NCBI RefSeq assembly: GCF_963583255.1
Contig: NC_084803.1
Span: 15,015,428-15,079,427, forward strand
DNA from: Pyrus communis
Lineage: Eukaryota > Streptophyta > Magnoliopsida > Rosales > Rosaceae
DNA: 64,000 nt
Reading direction: 5' to 3'
The notes under the pieces: generated by a model
The model's database searches: none
The model's input: the letters and a program-made list of their open reading frames with translations, nothing else
What the model was told of the DNA's origin: nothing
Shown here: piece after piece, positions 23,313 to 35,807 of the stretch
Layout of the letters: every line of letters starts with the position of its first letter
How positions within the stretch are numbered: the first letter of the stretch is position 1
Made by a program: the position numbers and the translations under genes

Positions 23313-23467
23313 GTATTGACAATGTCGGATTGGTGGCAACGGTCGAAGATTTTTGGACCCGCGTTCTGCCCGGGCCATTTTGTGTTTAGAATTTTTAGAC
23401 TCATCCCGAACCGCATGCTTGGACCTATCCCGACCCGCGGGTCCAAGGTCCGTTTGCCGGCCCCTAT

Positions 23468-24267
23468 ATTGGGTTTTGTCCATTTTAGTTTATGAGAAAG
23501 AGTTTTGGACTTTAAATCAGATGACCATGAAATCTTCAAATTTTTGTCCAATCTCATCATCCTCATCAACAAAGAAAATGTCCCAACAAATTCCACGTAT
23601 CAGGTGCAAAGGTGGGAAGACCATGGACATCGTGGTTCTTTTTCATTGGGTAATACAAATCAGTTGTTTCTATGCCTCTACTAAACCCAAAAATTTTTGT
23701 ACATCTCAAGCACTTTCAAGAAGAGACTTTACCAGAAAATACTATTTGCGCGACTAATTTATTTTCCAACGAACATGTTTATGGGGTCAAATTAGTTTAT
23801 TTAACAAAAATATATGTTGGCCAGGCAAAGTTGGTCAACATTTAGAATTTTGCCGAAGGTTTTGTGCAACAAAAATATTTTGAAGGCCACGATATAATTA
23901 GTCGGGCAAAGGTCAACAATGACCTGTCAAAAAATACCACAACCAAACCTTTTGCTTGACGTCTTGCTTATATTTGCCCGACGAAATGGTTCATCGGGCA
24001 AAACCCTATTCATTAAAAAGGTTTATGCCTTCTTCTTTATCATTCCTCTTTCTTTCTTCTTCCTTCCCCCGTGCGGCGTACTCCCCTCTGCAAAAAAAAT
24101 CTCTCTCTCTCTCTCTCATTCTTTTTCTCTCACACTCATACCCATATCTCCCTCATCTCTCACACTCCCAATTCATTTAAGGTTAGTTTTTTTTCTTTGT
24201 TAAATATTCTTTTTGTTTAATTGTGTGACTAATCAATTTTGTTTGTTGTAGGTTTGTGATTGGATTG
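23468..24267. other. Gene-free interval with (CT)n tract
   Basis: No supported gene. There is a pyrimidine-rich stretch with a (TC)n run near 24098-24118. A GT-rich segment just after it looks like a plant 5' leader and intron, but I cannot attach it to any coding exon. Confidence 0.4.
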
Positions 24268-24682
24268 GAGAAAATTGTAGCAATGATCCTTCAACTTTAA
24301 CCCAATTGGAGCAATGGTCCCTCAACTAAAAATTCATGACTATTGGTCCCTCAACTTATCAGACGTGAAACTATGGCTCTTTTCATCAACTCAGTCAGAA
24401 TTTCGTCAAAATCAGTCATGTTGGAAGGACAATTGCTACAATTAGGTTAAAGTTGAGGGACCATTGCTACAATTTTTCTCATTTTATTTTTTATATTTGC
24501 CCATTGATTTAGCCTCACTTGTATGGCACATGACTCATTTTGATGAGAGTTCTAACAGAGTTGATGAAAATGACCATAGATGCACATTTTGAAGAGTTAA
24601 GGGACCAATGGTCATGAATTTTAGTTGAGCAACCATTACTCCAATTAGGTTAAAGTTGAGGGACCATTGCTACAATTTTCTC
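24268..24682. repeat. TIR repeat, family A copy 1
   Basis: The ends are GAGAAAATTGTAGCAATG and CATTGCTACAATTTTCTC, exact inverted repeats. The arms continue inward with variants of GGTCCCTCAACTTTAACC. A third arm-like segment (about 24440-24490) lies inside, so the unit may be two overlapping copies. A second family member is at about 54880-55345. Confidence 0.6.
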
Positions 24683-24919
24683 TCAAAGGAAATGTATGTG
24701 TTTTGTCTCTTAATTTATTTTCTTAGTAAGTTTTAATTTATTTAATTGTGATACATATGTATGTTGAAATTTTGGCTTTTGTGAAATTTTGAGTTTGTGT
24801 GTTATTGAAATATATGTATGTGTAATAATCTCAAACTTAGAAATAACTAAAAAATCCCCCAAATTTAAGATCTGACATCATTATTCTCCAAAATGGTCAT
24901 AGGACTAAGCGATATATCT

Positions 24920-25359
24920 TAGGTTTATTTTTAGCTACGCCTCCTAGAATTCGATTTTAATCTCACTTTGCTCCTTGTAATATTCTCTGATTGTTGAATG
25001 TTGACTCATAATGGAGATTTGGAGGCAAATTTACTGTACATGTGGTTTCTTATGTGGTTTGATTCGGTTGCGCTAGGCTAATCAATTCTTTTTCTTTTCT
25101 TTTTTTCATCTTTTCAATTTATTTTAAACTTAATATTCTCTGATTGTTGAATGTTGACGCATAATGGAGATTTGGAAACAAATTTACTGTACATGTGGCA
25201 TAGTCTTATTAGGTGTTATGTCCCACATATATTTTAGAAGGCGACTATAAGTTTCAAGGAGAAGAGAGTCCACAAGTCAAAGTGGTGACTTTTGAGTTAT
25301 AGAGGGCAAAGTGAGATCAAAATAGAGTTTCAGAGGGTGTAGCTAAAAAAAAAAACCTA
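24920..25359. repeat. MITE-like element with internal direct repeat
   Basis: The left end TAGGTTTATTTTTAGCTACG and the right end GTAGCTAAAAAAAAAAACCT (25340-25359) are inverted repeats continuing through CTCACTTTG/CAAAGTGAG. Inside, about 60 bases beginning TATTCTCTGATTGTTGAATG are repeated at about 24991 and 25132. No coding frame. Confidence 0.6.
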
Positions 25360-25931
25360 TATCTTATAAGAGCTCGTACTCAAGATTATTTTAGAAATGG
25401 AATTAGAGTTAATTATTTCTTGACCATTAGGACATGAACAACCAAATTACCATTATAAGTATTTTGACCCATGTATTTTTTTTACACCTTAAATACTTGA
25501 CGCTAATCTATTAAATGTTACCTATGACGTTAATTGTAGGAATATTAGGAATTGAGTTAAAATGAAAGATGCATTGAAATAGCTTATTTAGTCATACAAA
25601 TGCATGTGCATGATTCATGAAAGATTTCAATTGGTTGTTCATTTCAAAGTTTCTTTGAAATATTAGCCATTTGTATTTGCAAACTTATGTCGAAATATTG
25701 AGATAAAGGCACTGCACAACTCTTAATTCCAGAAAAAAATTATAGCTAAAAATTAGAAAAGTATCCAAGTTTAAGCTCGAGTCATCAATTACTATTCACA
25801 AGCTGATTTTTGTGGCTGGAGAATGTCCATCTGTTCCACCCTCTTCCTAGCAAGCCTAGGTGATTAGCTTGGAAGACTTTTGTGTACAAAATTTATTAAG
25901 GTATATGGAGAAACAATCTGCAATAAATGAT

Positions 25932-26062
25932 AAAGGAGTTTTAACGAAAAACTCCTGTTATTGTTCACTTTAACGAAAAATCATATTTTTATTCTAAAAA
26001 AGTCAATCATAATACTATTCACTTACAACACATTTTTATCATTTTCGTTAAAACTCAAAGTT
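25932..26062. repeat. Small inverted repeat (MITE-like)
   Basis: GAGTTTTAACGAAAAACTCC on the left and TTTTCGTTAAAACTC on the right are inverted, with TTTAACGAAAAATCA inside. The size of about 130 bases and AT-richness fit a small MITE. Ends are approximate. Confidence 0.45.
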
Positions 26063-26706
26063 CCGACAGGGACATGTGGGGTGCTGACGAGGTGTTTGAT
26101 GATAAAATGGCGTAGTGAAGAAGTGCGTCTAGGACGGCGGGCGGGAGGGGGAGTACAGAGGTGGGGGTGAGGGAGGAGGTGGGGAGGGTTTGGTGACTGG
26201 TGGTGCTGATGAGAGTGAGGGTGAATGCGAGGGTGAAGAAGGTGAAGAAGAAGAGGAAAGCTGCTTTTGCTTGGTGTTCATTTCAACACAGAGAGAAAGA
26301 GAGAGAGGGAGAGAGAGAGCTGCTTTTGCTTTGTCTTTTTTTAATTATCTTGGTATTATTTTATGAATAAAAAAAAAAAAAATATTTTATTACCTATTGC
26401 CAGGGCTATTGAATTGCAACGGTGAAGATGCAAAAGACAATTACTGTTCATTAAGAACAGTTACTGTTTACTGGGTGAATAGCATAGTGTATTAGCTTTC
26501 CCGGTGGAACTGCTCTAATGTGGTTAATGGTTTGAAGATGGTGAGCTAATTAAGAGAGGTGACGGGTTTAGTTCGGTTGGCGCGGTTGTGTTGTCAAGTC
26601 AGACGTACGTACAAGTTAACTTAATTTGGATTTGTACATACAAGGCATATATTAGATTAGAAATCAAATCAAGTAAAAACAAGGCAAGTAGAGAATTTTG
26701 ATTCAA
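26063..26706. other. Gene-free DNA 3' of ANK4
   Basis: Holds a purine-rich stretch (GGGAGGGGG and GTGAGGG words, 26100-26240), a (GA)n run near 26290-26320 and a poly-A run near 26370. The segment ending GGAACTGCTCTAATG at about 26518 resembles the first 60 bases of the window (TGTGGAACTGCTCTCAT), probably two ends of one dispersed repeat family. No gene seen. Confidence 0.4.
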
Positions 26707-29191
26707 CTAAGCTGCGGTGGCAACTGGAAAAAAATGCCGCCGAAAAGCTTTGGTAGATGGACGACCAAGCATGAAAAGAGCTGCGGAAAAGTACCAGAAG
26801 CCAAGCACACAAGCAGCGATGGCGAGTCCTGGAGAATGACCTGATACTGCATATGTGCCGGTAATGAATGCAGTCACCGTGAAAATCAAGGCGGTCATGG
26901 TAGAAGATAACGCCCAAACAATAGCGTCCGGCCTAGACAAATAAAAGTGCATCAAGACAGAACAAGTGGACATAAACAAGGCCAGAGCATCCATTACAAC
27001 AAAAGCTTGGTAAGCTGTATGTCTCGTTAGAACTGCACAATCTTGGCTTGGTGGTCCTCTTTCACTTTGGTAACAACCACCGGCCATGACGAAACCTGCT
27101 GCGAAGGTTGCAGTTGCAATCAGTGTAGCCATTACTAGATGGGCTTCTTCGACTTGCTTCAATATTACATCTGTGTCTTTGCCACATTCGAATAGATTGA
27201 ATGTTGAACTTCTGCTACCACCTTCGTTTTCATCGAATTGCTCCATTTCAATTTTTCTAAAAGGATAGACTTTTTGGCATACACTGTCTTCACCGCATAC
27301 AATTCGATGACAACCTGGTCTAGCCCCATTCCTTCCCAGAATGCCTCCATTGGCACTCTGCAACACAAAGAAGAAAGATGCCTAATTTTCAGTTTGACCA
27401 CATACATAAGGAAAATCCTTGCGGACAAATAAGATCTCGACATGTTTGCAAAAACGTTTCTCTATGTAGTTTTAATGAGATAGTTGGATATATGTGCCGA
27501 ATTGTGACCAATAGTTAAGGATAAGCGACTCTTACATGTAATTGCAAGTGCAACAACCATACCTTGAGTGTTGGTGGCAGAGTTTCATCAGCCAGAACAA
27601 TGTCTAAAGCATTTAGGTCTGCCTTGTTGAATGCCATCTTATCAACTCTACCATCACCTACAAAACGATCAGACGCGCATAGCAGAGAAAGAGTGAGTAG
27701 ATGGAGCGGTATGTTCCCATTAGCATCCTTTCCATTTAACAAGGTGTTGCTAACCCATGGATCCTTCAGAACAAAATCCTGAACAATTGGACTTTGACAC
27801 CACTTAACGGCGTAGTGAAGAACATTCCGGCCTTTGTAGTCGACCAGTTCGCAGCAATCGGGGCAATGCAAAACAAGCTCTCTCATTACACCTTCATGTC
27901 CTTCAAAGGCTGCAATGTGGAGGGGTGTCTGCTTGTACTCTTTGTCACCAATGTACGCAGCCGATCTATCGGATTCTAGCAGTTGTTTCGCAATGGAAGG
28001 GTGACCGAAGAGTGCAGCGAAGTGAAGAGGTGTCCATCCTTGGCCATCTACCGCTTTGGTGAGAGCCAGTTTTGCAGTGTACTTTAGTAATTCTCTCGTC
28101 ATTTCTAAAGCAAAAAAGAATACAAATAACAAATTAAGATAAATAAAACAGAGGTCTTTTTACATATAACATTACAGTTTAGAGAAAACTGCTTAGGTAC
28201 TTGAACCGAGAAAACTTATACTGATTTTGCAATGAGAGAACGGGCGTCAGCGCCGACATAATTTCATAGTTAAGAATCAATTAGAGCACAACATGTGAAT
28301 AAAGTTTTTTCTCGAATTGAGCATGACATGTTAATAAAGCTTTTTTTCGTCCGAATAAAGTTCTTTTCTCGGATTTCGTTCGAATATATATAACTAATAA
28401 CTAACTAATTGTAATTAGTATCTCACATTGAGTAAAAATGGATCCTAATCGATCTCAAGCTTGAGAAATGAAAAATTAAGCCAAAGGTAAATGAAAATAA
28501 TATGTGAATTAATTATATACGTACCTTCATCGTTGCAGATCACAGCAGCGTGCAAAGCCGTTCTACCGTTGCGGCCTCCATAAGCTAAACATTTACAAGT
28601 CCCAAGCATTTCGAAAACCAAATCACGATATCCCCTCTCAGCAGCCAAGTAGAGCGGCGTATCGCCATCTACGTTAGCAGTGTACAAAACATCAGGATCT
28701 TCTCTAGTCAACACCTCCACCACACCACGGTGGTTAAACCGCACTGCCTCGTGCAACGCCGTGTCCTTCACTTTGTTGGTTGCCCCCATCAGCTTCCCCA
28801 CGGGGCCGCAATCTCTTTTCGCAGCCTGCTTAAGAAGAACTTGAACCACACGAGTACAGCCGTGCCTCGCCGCAACGTGCAATGCGGTGTCACCGCCGTC
28901 GTTGGGCTGGAACAGTAACGGCGGACACATTTCAACAATCTTCTCGACGACATTAGCTGACTTCGTTACTAGTAGCAGTGCTTCTTCGGAGTCAGTTTCA
29001 GTCAACGTTGAGCATGCTATGTAAACATGGAGGATTGTGTTCTTGGTTGGAGTCAACATTCGGTCAAGGTGGTCTCTGTGCTTCCGAAGGACGTCGACAT
29101 CGCCGGCTTTTGCCGCATTGTACACGTCAAGATCCATAAAACTTGAACCAGCTGCTTCTTCCTGGATGGTGATCTGATTTGAAACATCCAT
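26707..29191 (-). CDS. ANK4: divergent ankyrin-repeat PGG-domain membrane protein
   Basis: Coding exons are 28525-29191, 27563-28104 and 26707-27357 with canonical junctions, giving 619 residues. Exons 1 and 2 hold ankyrin repeats (TALHVAARHGCTRVVQVL, TALHEAVRFNHRGVVEVL, TPLYLAAERGYRDLVFEM, TPLHFAALFGHPSIAKQL, TPLHIAAFEGHEGVMREL). Exon 3 holds the PGG-type domain, but the motif is AGG followed by an extra Cys (GFVMAGGCYQSERG, residues about 492-504). It also has fewer residues after the last membrane helix than ANK3. The linker upstream of the domain has a different sequence from the other copies. It is the most diverged member, so probably the oldest branch of the cluster. Biochemical role is unknown; the family is linked to membrane-based stress and defence signalling. 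Confidence 0.88.
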
Positions 29192-30810
29192 TGCTATGAT
29201 CTGATAGCTAAAGCTTCGCTCTTATAAGTTACCTACTACCACAGGGACTAAGATAGGTTGTCCTATATTTCAAATTATTATTCATATTTTGTTGACTCAA
29301 TTATTATGTTGCAATTTTAGGGGATTTTTTTTTTTTTGGTTAAAAAAATTTAGTGGAAGTTGCTTGGCCCCAAAGGGCCAGGCATTGATGAAGTGAGAGA
29401 ACTTGGTCTCTTTTTTTATACAATAGCACGTGAGATCTGATTTTTACTTTCCTTTTGCTTTTTATTCTAGGGTTTGCAGGGTACGCTTTTGCAGCTTAAT
29501 TAGTTAAAAATGGTTATCTTTACACTATATTGAGATCTTGTGATTCTCATTCTCTAATATTGATAGTAGATTTGGAATACTTATATCTAATAGAAAATGT
29601 AATATAGAATCGAGTGCAATAATATTTTAGGATTCATATAGTTGATCATACTTAGTACGAAAAACTTTATTTTTGTTGTCTCTAATATTGATAGTATCTA
29701 AAAAAAATAAAAATCTTGGGTCTAGGTAAACATTCTAAAAGGACTAGCGAGATCGATTAATTAACATTGTTTTATTGCATAAGATGCATTAACAAATCGT
29801 AAGCAAGCTGGCCCTTTTTAATTTGTAGATCTTGACGGGCAGATTCTAAGATTTTTGTTCAAATGTTTTGCATTGGAGTCTGTTGAAAAACGTACTAAAA
29901 AATGCTCTTTACGGATTGAAACATGTTGGTCGTTCTGTGATGTTAATATTCAATCTTTTTTTAGTTAATAAAATACTTATAAAAGTACCTAATGAGATCT
30001 GGTTAGGCACGTTCACGCAGATTTCAAAATTATGAAAGTAAAAAGGTTACCCACTTACATTGTATCACTTGTGTATGGATTTTGTAACATTTCACAATTT
30101 AACGTTAATTCTCGTATCAAGATTATAAAATATTGTGCAATGAGATGGCATCCTACTTACGAGAGAGTTCCCTTATCATTTCTCTTTCTCTTATGTTTAA
30201 AAGAAAAATATTCTTATGATGAGTGCACAATTAGATTTTCAAATTGCCAAACTTATCGTATTTCAATAACACATAAGAATGATTTATATGAAAGGGTTCA
30301 TCGTAATGTGGCATTTCAGTCCACTAATGTATTATCATGTGTAAACATGTTCTACATCACAATATATTGTTAAACTTGAAATATTATAATAACGATGAAC
30401 TCGTTATACGTAAGTTATTCTTCTAGCATTTGCTTTTGTTTGATTTCCGATCTATTTTTTGTTCCCTACTTTAATAATATAGAAAGGAACTTTCTATTCT
30501 GTATGCTTTTCTCAGTTGAATCATTGCTACCTATCCGCATTATCGGATGTGCTATTTTTGCTTTTATTAATGTAACCACCTTCTTGTATAGTTATGATCC
30601 AATCAAAAGTTCAAAGCCAACAATTCTTTTTATTGGACGTCTAATTTGTCTCATGTACTACATTAATTTAAATTTGGGTTCATAGAGGATAATAATTTGG
30701 TTTAGTCCAGATCCGTACGTGTTAGTTACTGCTTAGAAAAGCAAGTAAGTGCTAACCGTGGAGAAATTTTTTATTGTGATAGTAACACGAGTAGTATATG
30801 ACATGTTTTT

Positions 30811-30930
30811 ATGTAAGTGGTGTGAAATTTTATTTTTTAAGTTATTAACATTTTAATACACATATCCCATAATTTGTATAGTGACACGTAGTGTACCTTC
30901 TCGTATGCCGGTCACACTGAAAAATCTCTC
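30811..30930. repeat. Repeat shared by ANK3 and ANK4 upstream regions, second copy
   Basis: Matches 21127-21246 over its whole length with scattered substitutions; it begins ATGTAAGTGGTGTGAAATTT and ends CACTGAAAAATCTCTC. It is about 1.6 kb upstream of ANK4. Confidence 0.6.
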
Positions 30931-32154
30931 CTAACCATGCTATATATGTATTGGATTATAAAACCAATGTAAATTAAGTAATGTTTTTGTGTTCAACCAG
31001 GTTAAGTAACTAGGGCTAAAGTAATGAAGGTTTATTAATTTCTTTAACATGAGAGTTTGAGTCAGAGACTCACACAGCGAAAAAGGTAGATGAAGATTTA
31101 AGAAAATTTAAAAATATATTTTAAGAAAAGATATAGAATACTTGGAAATCACGAAAACTTAACGTTAATTAAATCGAATTTAATAACGTTCTAAAATTTA
31201 TATAACCGACTGTATTTATTGAAATAATACATTTTCTTGTTCTCGTCATCGTGTAGATAAGCTTATGCTTCGGAGCTTGATCACCAAATACCAGTAAAAT
31301 CAAGCAGTAGATTGAACGGTAATCAACAAAAGTATCTATGTTCGGAAAAAGCAAAAGACAGTATTTATGCATCTCTCACCGACACTATTATCACAGTACC
31401 GAATAATTTTGTATATTGGATTAAAAAAATAAATAAAAAAGAAAAAGTAAATTGTGTTTGGTACAAATTTAAGCAGGTGGCCATCGAGAAATGAAAAGTT
31501 GGGGGCCAGTTTGCCAAAAGTATTGTGTGGTGCGCGCTCTCTTTACACAATTTTTTTTCTCAAGATATTTGCATTTCTTTGGGTCGGAGAAAACATAAAT
31601 TTCATTGAACGAGGGAAGACTCAATGTATATTACGTCAAACAATCAAATAAAAATTTAGGATAGTCAAGAAACTCATTTAATGTAAAGATAAAAAAAACA
31701 AAAAAAGGAATTCTAATCTTCATCCCACAAAAGCAGAACGTAGTTGCTGCCGTCGTCATCGCCGCTACTACCTCACTAGCAACTAGCCACAAGGATAGCT
31801 GCCCTGAGAAAATTTATTCCGTGTTGAATTCGATGAAGGCATTGCAACACAAAAATTTCCAACCCACAATAAGAAAACAACTCCAACTAGATTTCACCAT
31901 CAAAATCGTCGCACCGGAAAAGAACCACCAGATCTAAACCACCTTCATATACCCTTGCAAAAAGAACAAAAAACACAAGCAATTGAGAAGATGTGGCTAA
32001 AAGGGGCATCTCAAACACCTAAACCGCTACACACTTGGCCTCGATATTATGGCACGCCGGTCAAGCGAGGGGTAGTGAGGGGAGTATTTAGATCTGGCGG
32101 CCAAATCAAGTTTGCCGATTGTATCGTTAAGCAAAGGTTATGGGAGGCCTTGTG

Positions 32155-32900
32155 TGTTGGAAATTTTGAATAGAAATTTTATTGTTCCACATTAGCCATT
32201 CTTAAAATGTTTTCTCACTTTATAAGGCTTTGTCTCTTATAGATAGTGATTAGGGTAATGGACCATTGAGAATGAAATTAGGCTCAACCTTGGGGTTGAG
32301 CTTTGGGGTGTACTAATTAGTTGATAATTAATTAATAATTAATATATATATATATATAATTAATATAATAATTAGGCTCTGAAAATTAAATTCTTTAATT
32401 AATTTCGAATTTAACTAAATTATTTTTGAACAGACTCATCTTTTCAGATGAAGTCTGAAGTCAATGAAAAAACGCAGAGAGCACAACACCCCTCTGAAGA
32501 GATGTTACCCAAGATTCACATCTCATTTTCATACCTATTGTGAACATGCATAATCCCACTATATATACATCTATTTGCATGACATTTAGAACACAAAAAA
32601 TATCAAATTATTCTTCTACATTCATGAATATTCTTACTGAGAGAACCACACAGAAATTCGTCAGAAGTTAACTTTTCCGGTGCTGGAATCCTAATTTGAT
32701 CGTTGAATCCTGTTGAAGCAGACGTTCGTAGAACAACAAGCATTGAGTAGAGACGAAATTTCTGTTTCAAGGACATTGCGGTATGCAAGCCTTGATCTTC
32801 AAGTTGTCTGTTTTATATTTTTGTTTTGTTCATACTCTATTAATTTTTCTATTCACATTTATTATTTATTAGCATACATAATTTTATCACAGATTATTGA
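32155..32900. repeat. Possible solo LTR
   Basis: Starts TGTTGGAAATTTTG and contains TTATTGTTCCACATTAG, a TTTATAAGG promoter-like word and a (TA)n stretch near 32340-32358. A plausible end is near TTTTATCACA (32892). I could not find a matching target duplication, so this is a weak call resting on LTR-like wording. Confidence 0.3.
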
Positions 32901-32923
32901 CATATCTGCAACATAGTGTATAA

Positions 32924-33672
32924 GAGCATCTTCACCCATTCCCAATTGCCCTTGCAATTGGATGAAATTGCCTTCATGCCCCAAGAAAGTTGCTTCACCG
33001 GTGAAAAAAATGAGAAGGGTAGTTGTTGGAAATGCAAGTGCTTTGGCAGCTGCCATGCCAATTATTGCAAGGGCTAGCGTGCGCTCGATTGATGAAGCGG
33101 CAGACAAACGTCCCCTATGTGAAGGAGACAGAGCCAAACGACTCAAACATGATGCAACAACAGCCACTGGGTTTTTAATAGTTTGTTTATCTGGGTAGTT
33201 GGATTTCTAATGGTAAAAAAAAAAAAATTCTTGGAGTCAGGCCACGTGGCGCATTGTGGTGTGTTAGATTCTAAAAATTGAATGGCTAGGATTAATCCTA
33301 CTCTAAAAAATTCTTAAGAAAATTTAAAATTTGTTTTAAAAATTATTAAAAACATTTAAAAAACATACAAGGTTTACACTTATAAAATCTTACAAAGTTC
33401 GACACATTGCAAGTTAAACATATAAAATTAAATACACCAAAAATAATAGAATAAGACACACTACAAATTTAACACATGGAGAAAAGACGAAGAAAATATT
33501 AAAAAATTAAAAAATATATTTATGAATAGTAATCTCTCTTCCTTTGCCCTGTTCCTTCCAAATAAGTGGACTTGCGTAAAGACAATTACTGTTTAGCATG
33601 AATAATAAGGATAATTTCATTGCCCTTGCCCTCCAATTGTCATTGCCTTCTACCAACGGGGTGAAGATGCTC
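32924..33672. mobile_element. TIR element ending GAGCATCTTCACCC
   Basis: GAGCATCTTCACCC on the left is inverted at the right end as GGGGTGAAGATGCTC. CAATTG and TGCCTT words sit in mirrored positions next to the ends, and the middle is AT-rich. The GAGCATCTTCACC-type ends belong to a common class of small plant DNA elements. No clear target duplication; no transposase. Confidence 0.55.
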
Positions 33673-35807
33673 AAATAAGGGGAGATTATGAAGGAGATAG
33701 AAGGTGATGGGTGTTGGGGGCTGAAGGAGGGAAATTGCAGGATGATTAGGTTTTTCGAACACAGAATAAAGACAAACACCAAAAAACTGACAAAGAACAC
33801 TAGGATAATGCCTAAAGCACGCCGGGAAAACAAGCCATCCGTGAAGGCATAGCCTGAGATTCTAGATAGGATAAGGAAAATTCTAGAGAAAAAAAATGAA
33901 AAAAGAAATTACAAAGAAGAAAAGGTTGCCAACCGTGCCCTACCAAAGAAAGGGGTCGGCGGCAAGATGATCCTTTTGTTCTTCGTGAGAGAGAGGAAGC
34001 GGCGCTGCTAGAGTTCAGTTAAAGAATCCTTCTCAAAATTTGCATTTATGCATTTATCAACGTACAACAGAAGAGAAGGAATTAAATTTTAGAGAGACAA
34101 AATGAGTGAATTTATCCCTATCGTTAGAAATAGGTCTAATAATTTAATAATTAATCACCTCCGTTCCTAACTCATACTCCTATACCTCCATCTATGGTAT
34201 CCTTCGCCGTCTCTTCTCTAAAAAAAAAAATCTCAAGACACTTATCTTTACACCTTCATCGAATTGGACCAGGATTGAGACCACTTTTGCTAACGGCTTT
34301 GATTGGTGATGACTTTTGTGACTCCACCGTCAACATTTGGGCGATTGACATCTTCACAACCTTAATATTGGAGGGCTTGTTGGGCGCTCCCCCGGTGATC
34401 TTGGTGACGTGGAGAATGTCAAGCTCTGCCTTGAGATAATCTCATTGTGCAAAAAATGTGTTTTGACAACTTTTTTAATTAATTGTTAAACACACATTAG
34501 CACATAACAAAATTTTTTACAAAATTATGATGGAATGATCACATTGATTTGTGACATCTACTTTCAGGGAATACGTTGCTCGATTTTCAATTTTATGAAC
34601 CATCTTGATGGTGTGAGACAATTTCAAAGACTAATTTGTGATATAAACTCAATTAAGAATAAAGCCATGTACCATATATTGTCATTTGTTGTGCTTCCAA
34701 TATAGAATTTTTAACACGTAATACAATAATAATATACTCGTACCATAAAAATTGATCTTTAAATTCAAATGCAATTGAGTGTTGATTCAGTCATTGGTGA
34801 GGTTTGGTGGAGACTCTTTTCAATTTGGTTTTATTTTAACCTAATCCAGCTTTTTGGCACGTGAGATTATTTTAACGTAAACCCTTCTTTCTTGATGTGC
34901 ACATGTCTCGATGTGCACATGTCTCGGGCCTCCTCCACTAGACATTATTTACTGCATAAATGTATTAACAGTGCTAACTAAACAAGCTGGCATTTTGTTC
35001 TTAATTTAATTAAGTACCATTTGCTAATCCAAACTTTTTCATTGATTTGTAAACTAGTCCTTTGCAGTTTGCAGAGCAGATTCCACGATGTTTGTTCAGT
35101 TATTTTGCATCGGAGAACGTTGATATATGTTTTGAAAATGCTCCTTATATTCTCCGTCTTTCTTTTATGTTTTCTTCAAATTTAAAGTAATTTTCAAATT
35201 GTATTAATATATACATTTTGTCTCTTTGAAAGTTTAATCCTTCATTAAATTAATGAGTTTTTTTGTTAATGTGATGTAAATTGACCTACACATTAACTCA
35301 TATAAAATCTCACAGTCAAGATTATCCATACAAGATTGTGTTGTTATGAATTATGAGTTAAGTAAGGTGTACAACGGTGTAGCTTGTTTGGGACGTTAAT
35401 TGGGATGTTAAACTTGTTATTCAATTGGAAAATGTTTTAAGTTCGAATACTATCAAAATTATAAAAATTCAAAGAGACATATAAAGCAGGCTGACACAGG
35501 ACCCATGGGAAAAGTTCAAATGGGCTGGCCTAAAGCCCAAAATCTTGGCCCAAAGCTCGTCCTCAAATTTGAAGATTGGATCAATTGGGTCGGTTGAAAG
35601 CCCAAAATACTGGCGAGTCACGGACCCAATTAGGGAGCTGGTCAATGGAGACTCATATATAAATCAAAGCTCGATAATCTCCTAATTGTCCTTTCGAACG
35701 ATCGCAATTAGGGTTTTCTGGATAATACTCAAATCCCCAAATTTCAGTCTTTCTCCTTTAGAGACTCGAAGCTGCCTTGGAATTCAAATCGCTGCAAGCC
35801 TGCTACC

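Larger units (their letters stand above)
21944..23467. mobile_element. Composite hAT-like region enclosing a nested element
   Basis: The left edge AAGGGTGGGCACG and the right edge TTTGCCGGCCCCTA are inverted versions of the GGGTGGGCA/TGCCNNCCCC ends seen on the nested element at 22542-23312. Both edges lie in GC-rich DNA, full of GACCGGACCGG- and CCCGACCCGCGGG-type words. The outer element has no clear target duplication, so this boundary is an inference. It carries a pair of direct repeats (about 22060-22125 and 22376-22445) sharing TAGAGCCAAT and CATAATCGATTCGGCT (second copy TATAATCGATTCGGCT). Confidence 0.4.
29192..35640. other. Six-kilobase gene-free region between ANK4 and the RRM gene
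   Basis: No gene was recognised. Two frames near 30032-30685 (113 and 96 codons) are in very AT-rich DNA without a domain. The region holds the repeat shared with the ANK3 flank (30811-30930), a possible solo LTR (about 32155-32900), a TIR element (32924-33672) and a pair of related segments at about 29763-29920 and 34942-35155. Confidence 0.5.

Noticed and set aside
23919..24203. Serine- and leucine-rich frame in the CT-rich tract
   Set aside because: Low-complexity translation of a (CT)n region; looks like a leader or repeat, not a protein.
30032..30685. Two open frames of 113 and 96 codons in the gene-free region
   Set aside because: Very AT-rich, no domain, no splice partners, and no similarity to neighbours; chance frames.
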